A stretch of 20,001 bases of DNA from positions 1 through 20,001 of the forward strand of contig JAHOYW010000276.1 in NCBI GenBank assembly GCA_019038735.1, in the 5' to 3' direction. Made by a program: the position numbers and the translations under genes. This DNA is from Victivallales bacterium (GTDB lineage: Bacteria > Verrucomicrobiota > Lentisphaeria > Victivallales > Victivallaceae). The notes under the pieces were generated by a model. It did not search any database, was not told the origin of the DNA, and was given only the letters and a program-made list of their open reading frames with translations. Shown piece after piece: positions 14,157 through 20,001 of the stretch (the stretch's first letter is position 1; the number at the start of each line of letters is the position of its first letter).

Positions 14157-15335
14157 ATGAAAGATATTCAAAGTTCTAATGGTTTTATGGGCGGTTTAAC
14201 TCCATCGGCGACTCTCGCTATCACTGCGGCAGCAAAGGCTCTCAAAGCACAAGGCGTAGACGTATGTAGTTTATCTGCTGGTGAACCCGACTTTGACACA
14301 CCGGAAATTATCAAGCAGTCTGCGATCAAAGCCCTTCTGGAAGGAAAAACCGGATATACTCCAGCCAGTGGACTTATGGAATTGAAAGAAGCCGTTGCCA
14401 AGAAATTTGTCAATGAGAACAATGTTAAAACTACTCCCGGACAAATCATCATTGCTCCCGGCGCAAAATTTTCAGTATTCAGCGCAATCGCGGCTCTTTG
14501 TGGGCCTGGTGATGAAGTTATTCTTCCCGCTCCATTTTGGTTGAGTTACGAGGAAATGGTCAAAGCTGCCGGCGCAAAATGCGTTATCATCCAGACCAAA
14601 GCTGAAAACAACTACGAATTAGATCCTGCTGAACTGGAAGCGGCTGTTACAGAAAATACCCGCTTACTGGTTTTGACAACTCCATCAAATCCGACTGGCG
14701 CGGTTTACCGCAAAGAAACACTCGAAAGCATCGCCGATATCGCGGTGGCTAAAAATTTCATGGTTTTATCTGACGAGATTTACGAAAAATTAGTTTATGA
14801 TGACGACAAACCACATGTAAGTATCGGGTCTTTGAATGATGAAATCAACGATTTAACCATCACAGTCAACGGTTTAAGCAAAGCTTACGCGATGACTGGA
14901 TGGCGTTTAGGATATTTAAGCGCTCCATTATGGCTCGCCAAGAAAATCGGAGCGTTCCAAAGTCATACCACTTCAAATCCGACTACATTCGCGCAATACG
15001 CCGCTATTACAGCATTGGAAGAAGCGGATGCGGAAGTTGAAAAAATGCGTCAGGCTTTTTCTGTTCGTCGTGATTTAATCTATTCATTAATCTCTGCGAT
15101 TCCGGGTGTAACTTGTGTTCGTCCGCAAGGAGCTTTCTATTTACTATGTGATATTTCATCTTTCGGTCTGACTAGCAACGAGTTTTGTTCACGACTTCTG
15201 GAAGAAAAGAAAGTAGCGGCAATCCCATGCGAAGCTTTCGCGGCTCCGGGCAAAATTAGATTGTCCTATGCGTGTAGCGAAGATAATATCAATGAAGCGG
15301 TTTCTCGTCTGAAATCTTTTTGCGAAAGTCTTTAG
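14157..15335 (+). CDS. Class I aminotransferase, aspartate aminotransferase type (Ib)
   Basis: PLP enzyme of fold type I, 392 residues, cytoplasmic. Hallmarks: SLSAGEPDFDTPE (38-50), GYTPASGL, TTPSNPTG (174-181), SDEIYEKLVYD, the PLP lysine K242 in GLSKAYAMTGWR, and the carboxylate-binding Arg in KIRLSYA near the end. The segment pattern is that of bacterial Ib aspartate aminotransferases, some of which also accept prephenate. The ATG follows AAAAGGAAAACGAG. Monocistronic; repeats follow it. The exact substrate cannot be read from sequence. Confidence 0.92.
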   Translation: MKDIQSSNGFMGGLTPSATLAITAAAKALKAQGVDVCSLSAGEPDFDTPEIIKQSAIKALLEGKTGYTPASGLMELKEAVAKKFVNENNVKTTPGQIIIAPGAKFSVFSAIAALCGPGDEVILPAPFWLSYEEMVKAAGAKCVIIQTKAENNYELDPAELEAAVTENTRLLVLTTPSNPTGAVYRKETLESIADIAVAKNFMVLSDEIYEKLVYDDDKPHVSIGSLNDEINDLTITVNGLSKAYAMTGWRLGYLSAPLWLAKKIGAFQSHTTSNPTTFAQYAAITALEEADAEVEKMRQAFSVRRDLIYSLISAIPGVTCVRPQGAFYLLCDISSFGLTSNEFCSRLLEEKKVAAIPCEAFAAPGKIRLSYACSEDNINEAVSRLKSFCESL

Positions 15336-15364
15336 TCTTTTCTGTCTTTTTACATATCTAGTCC

Positions 15365-15544
15365 AGACTTAATCTGGTCGTGGTCTCGCGGGGAAACGCG
15401 AGTCGCTCATCTCCAATGAGCGAAACTTAAGCCCTCCATAGCTTTGCGACGGAGGGTGCATTAGACCAATGCAATTCTCGAAGAGTGAGGCTTTTTAGAA
15501 AAATCGCTTTGCTCTTTTTCTGAAAAGATGCGAGCGTTCGAGCT
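15365..15544 (-). repeat. Multi-hairpin element, copy A (inverted relative to copy B)
   Basis: Read on the minus strand, this stretch shares short conserved blocks with 16023-16189: CTCGAACGCTCGCATCTTTT, AAAAGCCTC, TTCGAGA, GGTCTAATGC and TTTCGCTC. Between the blocks are hairpins at matching places: an A/T-rich one, CCCTCC/GGAGGG, TCGCTCAT/ATGAGCGA (15403-15423), CTCGCG/CGCGAG (15385-15402) and CCAGA/TCTGG. Most stems differ from copy B in sequence but not in place. It may be a structured RNA, or a hairpin-based mobile DNA. No known family came to mind. Confidence 0.65.
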
Positions 15545-15563
15545 GTCATAATGACTAGTACGC

Positions 15564-15639
15564 GGCTCAAGTGGACTTTCGCCCTCCACAAAAATCACCG
15601 CATCACAATTTCATCTGGAGGGCGAGACTCTGTCGAGCC
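15564..15639. repeat. REP-like inverted pair, family 3 copy b, GGAG foot
   Basis: Units at 15564-15587 and 15617-15639 face each other. The right one folds as GGC-GA-GAC-TCT-GTC-GA-GCC with all stem pairs intact; the left one has inner stem AAG/CTT. The spacer keeps the ACCGCATC and ATTTCA words of copy a (9288-9362). The element lies just upstream of the promoter of the 84-residue gene. Confidence 0.75.
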
Positions 15640-15672
15640 TAACAAGCCATAAGCCTATCTTTACTTTTTGAT

Positions 15673-15701
15673 TTGTTTTTTAGACCATTTCACATTATAG
15701 T
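15673..15701 (+). promoter_or_regulatory. Candidate promoter of the 84-residue membrane-protein gene
   Basis: TTGTTT (15673-15678), exactly 17 bp, then TATAGT (15696-15701), 43 bp before the start codon. Confidence 0.5.
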
Positions 15702-15744
15702 ATTTATAGCGTAAATAAAATTCTGTTCTGATAAGGATTCCTCA

Positions 15745-15999
15745 ATGAAGCGAATAGGTTTATTTTTTGTGATAGGTAGTAGCATATTGCTTTTATTTTT
15801 TAAGTTATATATTGTTAGAATTGCATATACTAAATTACCTGATGGTAATTATGGTGAACTTTTTGGACCTGTTTCATATTTTAAAAACTACATTTATTAT
15901 ATATTATTTGTTCTGTTTATTTTAGGTATAGTTTGTTTATTTAAAACAACTTATAAAACTGTAAAACAACAGAATATAAAAAACAAAGATAAACTTTAA
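15745..15999 (+). CDS. Small two-pass membrane protein of unknown function, 84 residues
   Basis: The ATG has AAGGA eight bases upstream. Hydrophobic segments at about 4-24 and 48-67 flank a loop rich in Tyr and Gly (TKLPDGNYGELFGPVSYF), and the tail is basic (KTVKQQNIKNKDKL), so both ends should be cytoplasmic. It is strikingly AT-rich compared with the aminotransferase and xerD on either side. It is bracketed by inverted multi-hairpin elements and preceded by a family-3 REP pair, which suggests acquisition as a unit. I recognise no family. Its build resembles the 87-residue protein at 9735 without clear sequence similarity. Confidence 0.6.
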   Translation: MKRIGLFFVIGSSILLLFFKLYIVRIAYTKLPDGNYGELFGPVSYFKNYIYYILFVLFILGIVCLFKTTYKTVKQQNIKNKDKL

Positions 16000-16022
16000 C
16001 TTTTCCAGGGAAAGGTGTGTGA

Positions 16023-16189
16023 ACTCGAACACTCGCATCTTTTAAAAATTGCGCGAGCTTATTTTTAAAAGCCTCGTTTTTCGAGAGTTGACTGGGTCTA
16101 ATGCGCGACTTTGTCGCTTAAATTTCGCTCGTTTAGACGAGCGACCAACAGAATCGCCTGTTGGATCGGCGACGGCGGTCAAGCCGTTT
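16023..16189 (+). repeat. Multi-hairpin element, copy B (upstream of xerD)
   Basis: Partner of copy A in opposite orientation. Hairpins: CTCGAA/TTCGAG closing an A/T-rich arm, GCGAC-TTT-GTCGC (16105-16117), TCGCTCGT/ACGAGCGA (16125-16144), CCAACAG/CTGTTGG (16145-16164) and ACGGC/GCCGT (16172-16187). The third differs from copy A by a compensated A-T to G-C pair, and the fourth is entirely different in sequence yet has the same length of loop. The last hairpin runs into six T residues. Confidence 0.65.
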
Positions 16190-16192
16190 TTT
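16172..16192 (+). terminator. Intrinsic terminator-like hairpin 29 bp before xerD
   Basis: ACGGC-GGTCAA-GCCGT followed by TTTTTT (16187-16192). It could end transcription from the 84-residue gene or attenuate xerD, and it forms the last arm of copy B. Confidence 0.55.
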
Positions 16193-16221
16193 ATTAAAAA
16201 GACGAAAAAGGATAAAAAGAT

Positions 16222-17115
16222 ATGCGCAGGGCACTGGAAAAATTCTTAGCTTATCTGGCTCTTGAACGAGCTTTGAGTCGTAACACTATCTCCGCGTATA
16301 ATTCCGATCTCGAAAGCTTTATCATCTGGCTGAAAAATAATAATATAAATTCCTTTGAAGATATTCGCCGGAATTATATTCATGACTATCTCGCGGAACT
16401 TAAAGATTCCGGCTTGGAAACCGCGACTTTGGCACGGCGTCTGGTTGCGATAAAAATGTTTTTTCGCTTTATGTTTCAGGAAAAAATCATTTCCAAAGAT
16501 ATAACTAATGTGATGGATTCACCAAAATTATGGCAGCTCCTGCCTGATTTTTTAAGTTCTACGGAAGTTGATGCCTTGATGAATGCCTTTCCGCGAAGCG
16601 GAAAATATCCGCTGATTTTTCGAAATCGAACTATTTTGGAAATTATGTATGCCTGTGGCTTGCGGGTTTCGGAATGCGCTTCGCTGACACTTGCTTCGGT
16701 CAAATTTGATGACGAAACTATTCGTGTCAAAGGGAAGGGGAACAAAGAACGCTTAGTGCCGATTGGCAAAACCGCTCTGCGTGTGCTTGATCGTTACTTG
16801 AGTGAAATTCGTCCGCAGTTAGTAAAAAATCAAATGGAAGCTACTTTATTTCTGTCGAGAAACGGCAAAAAACTGGATCGCGAATGGATTTGGAAAATAG
16901 TTAAAGAAGCAGCAAACATCGCCGGTATTAACAAAAATATTCATCCCCATACTCTGCGTCATTCTTTCGCCAGTCATCTGCTGGAAAACGGTGCTGACCT
17001 GCGCGTTATTCAGGAAATGCTTGGACACGCTGACATCAGCACGACTCAAATCTATACTCATGTGAACCAAAAACAACTTTTGGATATTCATCATAAATTT
17101 CATCCTCGTGGCTAA
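16222..17115 (+). CDS. xerD: Tyrosine recombinase of the XerC/XerD type
   Basis: Site-specific recombinase that resolves chromosome dimers at dif with its partner and FtsK. 297 residues, the normal XerD length. SAM-like N-terminal domain (1-95), catalytic domain from about 108. Catalytic residues: R148 (ACGLRVSE), K172 (KGKGNKER), H243 and R246 (HPHTLRHSFASHL), H269 (LGHADISTTQ) and nucleophile Y278 (IYTHV). The ATG follows AAGGATAAAAAG. The assignment as XerD rather than XerC is by general resemblance. No integron or phage partner is nearby, so a housekeeping role is likelier than a mobile-element integrase. Confidence 0.9.
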   Translation: MRRALEKFLAYLALERALSRNTISAYNSDLESFIIWLKNNNINSFEDIRRNYIHDYLAELKDSGLETATLARRLVAIKMFFRFMFQEKIISKDITNVMDSPKLWQLLPDFLSSTEVDALMNAFPRSGKYPLIFRNRTILEIMYACGLRVSECASLTLASVKFDDETIRVKGKGNKERLVPIGKTALRVLDRYLSEIRPQLVKNQMEATLFLSRNGKKLDREWIWKIVKEAANIAGINKNIHPHTLRHSFASHLLENGADLRVIQEMLGHADISTTQIYTHVNQKQLLDIHHKFHPRG

Positions 17116-17156
17116 TAACCCTTATTTTTTTACAGGCAAAATAATCATTTTAAATA

Positions 17157-17185
17157 TTGACTGCCGAGCTTTTAGCTACTATAGT
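17157..17185 (+). promoter_or_regulatory. Strong candidate sigma70 promoter
   Basis: TTGACT (17157-17162), exactly 17 bp, TATAGT (17180-17185), 52 bp before the receiver-domain gene. It probably drives the receiver, hydrolase and lpxB genes. Confidence 0.65.
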
Positions 17186-17237
17186 TAGTTCGGTATGATA
17201 TTTTTAAGAGCAATATATTTAATTTAAGGAGCTCTAA

Positions 17238-17636
17238 ATGACGCGGAATGCAGAAAAAGCGCAAATTTTAATTTGCGATGATGATGATATTTTTTTAAAG
17301 TTTTGTACAAAAATTATTGAAAAAATGGGCTTTTCTGTTTTAGTTGCGATAAATGGTGATGAAGCTATAGATATGCTTGTCGCGAATCCCAAAATCAAAC
17401 TGGTCTTAATTGATTTGTTGATGCCTGTCCGTTCAGGCTGGGAAGTGATTAAATATATAAAAAAACAAGAACACTTAAAAGATATTCCGCTTATCGCGAT
17501 TACCGGTCTTAGTCCTTCAACTGAGGATTTACTTAGAGTTAAAGTGAGTTGTCAGTCGCTTATTCACAAGGGAGCTGATTTTAATGTTGAAGAATTAAGT
17601 CAGACAATAAAAAAATTAACCTCGAAGATTAACTAA
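17238..17636 (+). CDS. Stand-alone response-regulator receiver domain
   Basis: CheY-like protein of 132 residues with no output domain. Acidic pocket D14-D17 (LICDDDD), phosphoacceptor D59 (VLIDLLMP), T89 (AITG) and K111 (IHKGAD). All key residues are present, so it should be phosphorylated by some histidine kinase or act through protein contacts. The start follows AAGGAG. It is two bases from the next gene, making it the first of an operon with a hydrolase and lpxB. No kinase gene is in the window. Confidence 0.88.
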   Translation: MTRNAEKAQILICDDDDIFLKFCTKIIEKMGFSVLVAINGDEAIDMLVANPKIKLVLIDLLMPVRSGWEVIKYIKKQEHLKDIPLIAITGLSPSTEDLLRVKVSCQSLIHKGADFNVEELSQTIKKLTSKIN

Positions 17637-17638
17637 CT

Positions 17639-18187
17639 ATGAATAATTTAAGACCTGACAGTAGTTGTTTGATTTTAATTGACATGCAGGAAAAACTCCA
17701 GAAAGCAATGTCAAATGTTTCAAGCTGCATTGAAAATCAAGAGCTTTTACTGAAAACTGCGGCAATACTCAAAATAGACAACATTGTTACAGAGCAGTAC
17801 CCGGCTGGACTCGGGCATACAATAGATGAATTGAAAAATCTACTAACTGAAAATACAGAAATTATTGAAAAAACAACTTTTTCCTGTTTCGGTGAAAGCA
17901 ATTTTAGAACCACGCTGAGAGCAAAGACTAGAAAAACTTTAATAGTCTGTGGTATTGAAGCGCATGTTTGTGTTCAGCAGACGGTGTTTGACCTTTTGGC
18001 AGAAGACTATGAGGTCGTCATTCCAGCAGACGCGCTGACTTCCCGTAATGATGACAATTATCGTCTCGCACTCGAATCAATGCGTCAGGCAGGAGCATTT
18101 ATCACATCTACTGAAGCTGTTATTTTTATGCTTCTGGGTGATGCGAAGCATCCTGATTTTCGTACAATTTCTAAACTTATAAAATGA
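17639..18187 (+). CDS. Isochorismatase-fold cysteine hydrolase (YcaC-like)
   Basis: 182 residues with the cysteine-hydrolase triad: D15 (LILIDMQEKL), K78 (EKTTFSCF) and C111 (GIEAHVCVQQTVFDLL). Conserved IPADALTSR and the end ..KHPDFRTISKLI fit the isochorismatase-like group that is close to YcaC. Members hydrolyse amides or similar bonds; the substrate is unknown. It starts two bases after the receiver gene and ends 12 bases before lpxB, so it is cotranscribed. Confidence 0.88.
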   Translation: MNNLRPDSSCLILIDMQEKLQKAMSNVSSCIENQELLLKTAAILKIDNIVTEQYPAGLGHTIDELKNLLTENTEIIEKTTFSCFGESNFRTTLRAKTRKTLIVCGIEAHVCVQQTVFDLLAEDYEVVIPADALTSRNDDNYRLALESMRQAGAFITSTEAVIFMLLGDAKHPDFRTISKLIK

Positions 18188-18199
18188 TATTCTAAAATA

Positions 18200-19372
18200 A
18201 TGACTAAAACAAAGAAAAAAATTTGGATATTTTCAGGAGAGACCTCTGGAGATACTTATGGAGCACAGTTAGCTACAACTATCCGCGAACTCGAACATAA
18301 AGCCGGTAATGAAATTGAAATTGCCGGAATGGGCGCAAGCAAAATGAGAGCCGCCGGTGTTGACATAATGGTCGATTCCACCGAGCTTGGAGTCATGGGG
18401 CTGGTTGAAGTAGCAAAGATTATTTTCACTATTATTAAAATCTTCTTTTTTCTGAAAAACAAAGCGATTAAGGAACGTCCGGACGCGGTTGTTTTGATTG
18501 ATTATCCCGGTTTCAATCTGCGTTTTGCCAAACAAATGCATAAACACGGTATTCCGGTGATTTGGTACGTTAGCCCGCAGATTTGGAGCTGGCACAAGAG
18601 CCGTATCTATAAGCTGAATGAGTATTGTGAAAAAATGCTGGTTATATTTCCATTTGAGACGGAAGTTTACGCAAAAGTCGATCTTGAAACCGAATTTGTC
18701 GGGCATCCCTTAGTGGATATTATGCGTGAACAACATGATTCGTCAATAGTTCGTGATTTGAATACGCTTGTCTTACTGCCGGGAAGCCGTTCGATGGAAA
18801 TTAGCCGTTTATTGCTCCCAATGCTGAAAACCGCTGTCGAAATGAAGAAACGCCATCCAGCTTTAAAGTTCGCTATCTCGGCTCCGCGTGAAAAATCATT
18901 GAAGCATTGTGAGGAAATTTACGACAAATTCAAACGCTCTCATTCCGACACGCCGGATATGGAATTGACTTGCGGGAAAACTCATTACTGGCAGCAAAAA
19001 GCCGGTACCGGCTTAGCTGCTTCCGGTACAGTTACTGTAGAATGCGCGATTGCCGGTCTGCCTTTGGTGGTCGCCTACAAAATGAATTTAATCACCATAC
19101 TGCTTGCGTCTTTGCTGGTTAAATTATATCGTGGATTCTTCACCATGGTCAATGTTATTGCCAATAAAGAAGTTTTTGAAGAGTTTTTGCAGTATGATGT
19201 AAATTCCGCTAAGTTATCAGATGCTCTGGAGCGTATTTTACCTCACGGAAAACGTCGCAAGGAAGTCGAAGCCGACATGAAAAAGATGGTTGAATCCCTT
19301 TCCGACGAAAAAATTACCGCTTTGGATCACGCCGCCAAGTCCTGTGTCGAATTTCTGCATCGAAAATCCTAA
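18200..19372 (+). CDS. lpxB: Lipid-A-disaccharide synthase
   Basis: GT19 glycosyltransferase (EC 2.4.1.182) that joins UDP-diacylglucosamine and lipid X into the lipid A disaccharide on the inner membrane. 390 residues, usual length. Landmarks: IFSGETSGDTYGAQL at the N-terminus, YPGFNLRFAKQMHKHGIPVIWYVSPQIWSWHKSR, FVGHPLVD, LLPGSRSMEI, and GLAASGTVTVECAIAGLP with VVAYKMN. It implies an LPS-bearing outer membrane. The ATG has only a weak ribosome site and the gene follows the hydrolase by 12 bases, so translation may be coupled. Confidence 0.95.
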   Translation: MTKTKKKIWIFSGETSGDTYGAQLATTIRELEHKAGNEIEIAGMGASKMRAAGVDIMVDSTELGVMGLVEVAKIIFTIIKIFFFLKNKAIKERPDAVVLIDYPGFNLRFAKQMHKHGIPVIWYVSPQIWSWHKSRIYKLNEYCEKMLVIFPFETEVYAKVDLETEFVGHPLVDIMREQHDSSIVRDLNTLVLLPGSRSMEISRLLLPMLKTAVEMKKRHPALKFAISAPREKSLKHCEEIYDKFKRSHSDTPDMELTCGKTHYWQQKAGTGLAASGTVTVECAIAGLPLVVAYKMNLITILLASLLVKLYRGFFTMVNVIANKEVFEEFLQYDVNSAKLSDALERILPHGKRRKEVEADMKKMVESLSDEKITALDHAAKSCVEFLHRKS

Positions 19373-19464
19373 ATGAAGCCATTGATTTAGTTGGTAAATT
19401 CTGAAAATGGCTATACATTTAAAAGCCGATTATTAATTATTTTTAAAAATAAGGAAGTACAAAT

Positions 19465-20001
19465 ATGCCATTTGACAGAGGTTCATTTTCCCTTAGTGTT
19501 TTTCAATTGCCAAAACAATTGCCAGAAAATTTAATTGAACTTTTTGCCGCGAAAAGAGGCGGCAAACTTGATCACATAAAAGAAGAAGCAGTATACGGCT
19601 GGACGACAGGAAGAACTTTGCTTGAGACCGAGATTGACGAAGAAAGTGCAATTCGCGGTGGTCATATTTATCTTTGTCTGCGCAAAGCTGAACGCAAGAT
19701 TCCGACAACTTTATTCAACGCGATTTGTCAGCGTGAAGAACTCGTTTATATGCGGGCAAATGAATTTGATGTTGTTTCGAGTAAAGTCAGGCGTGAAATA
19801 AAAGCAAAAGTTCTGGAAATGAATCTGTCCAAAATGGCACCTGCTATTTCAGGGATTCCAATGGTGATAGACTTGAATGCTAAACTTCTTTATGTTGGCG
19901 CGAGTTCAGTTACTCAACTGGATAACTTTATCTCATTTTTCTTTAAAACCACAAATATTGAACCAGCACAATTGAACCCCGGCTTAATGCTGGAAGATAT
20001 G
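19465..20001 (+). CDS. rdgC: RdgC-like recombination-associated protein, cut by the window end
   Basis: The ATG at 19465 follows AAGGAAG and opens 179 codons that run off the right edge without a stop. The segment YGWTTGRTLLETEID, then IYLCLRKAERKIPTTLF, then a Lys/Arg-rich helix (SSKVRREIKAKVLEMN) and ISGIPMVIDLNAKLLYVGASS follow the order of RdgC, a ring-shaped DNA-binding protein that limits RecA activity. Similarity to the well-studied gammaproteobacterial form is moderate, so it is best called RdgC-like. It lies 92 bases after lpxB and may have its own promoter. Confidence 0.7.
   Translation, partial: MPFDRGSFSLSVFQLPKQLPENLIELFAAKRGGKLDHIKEEAVYGWTTGRTLLETEIDEESAIRGGHIYLCLRKAERKIPTTLFNAICQREELVYMRANEFDVVSSKVRREIKAKVLEMNLSKMAPAISGIPMVIDLNAKLLYVGASSVTQLDNFISFFFKTTNIEPAQLNPGLMLEDM

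Noticed and set aside
15540..16200. Integron cassette with attC sites near a tyrosine recombinase
   Set aside because: GCCTAAC occurs at 15638 but the matching GTTAGGC partner is absent, the other repeat copy lacks the motif, and the recombinase has the length and residues of XerD without the extra integron-integrase segment.
16049..16249. A 66-residue coding region over copy B
   Set aside because: It is read through the multi-hairpin element and overlaps the xerD start in another frame; composition is not protein-like.
1..20001. CRISPR array, tRNA or rRNA genes
   Set aside because: No regularly spaced direct repeats and no cloverleaf or rRNA-like segments were seen on either strand; the repeats present are inverted hairpin units.

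Overview
The window looks like a piece of a Gram-negative bacterial chromosome of moderate-to-low GC. A lipid A disaccharide synthase gene (lpxB) implies an outer membrane with LPS. The RdgC-like protein, the gene mix and the abundant REP-like hairpins would suit a Lentisphaerota/PVC-type genome, but that placement is a guess. I saw no rRNA, tRNA or CRISPR array.

Positions 1-2870 are a scarred region. It holds the start of a leftward gene (possibly IS66 orf1), a nucleotide-sugar dehydrogenase fragment broken at both ends, a complete IS4-family element (466-1900, 15-bp perfect terminal repeats), and an HNH nuclease gene with a one-base frameshift.

Positions 2915-10823 are a nickel locus. A tightly packed leftward operon encodes an ECF-type nickel transporter of the NikKMLQO layout. 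Upstream of it are a COG0523/CobW-type GTPase and a composite MtaA/UroD-like protein carrying two thioredoxin folds. A nikR gene points the other way. Two near-identical operators, TATTAC-N13-GTAATA, lie upstream of nikK and upstream of the UroD-thioredoxin gene, each covering the -10 region of a plausible promoter. The inferred picture is that NikR controls uptake, a metal GTPase and an unexplained methyltransferase-like redox fusion together. REP pairs, a small membrane-protein gene and a broken rhuM gene lie between nikR and its targets.

Positions 11055-20001 are mostly housekeeping: threonine synthase, a small membrane protein, prmC preceded by an 83-residue unknown, a class I aminotransferase, a XerC/D recombinase, then a lone receiver domain, an isochorismatase-fold hydrolase and lpxB in one operon, then a partial RdgC-like gene. 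Between the aminotransferase and xerD, an 84-residue membrane-protein gene sits between two inverted copies of a ~180-nt multi-hairpin element.

The most distinctive non-coding content is the hairpin DNA. Three REP-like families show conserved GTAG or GGAG feet, conserved loops or linkers and compensating stem changes between copies. The larger paired element shows the same behaviour.
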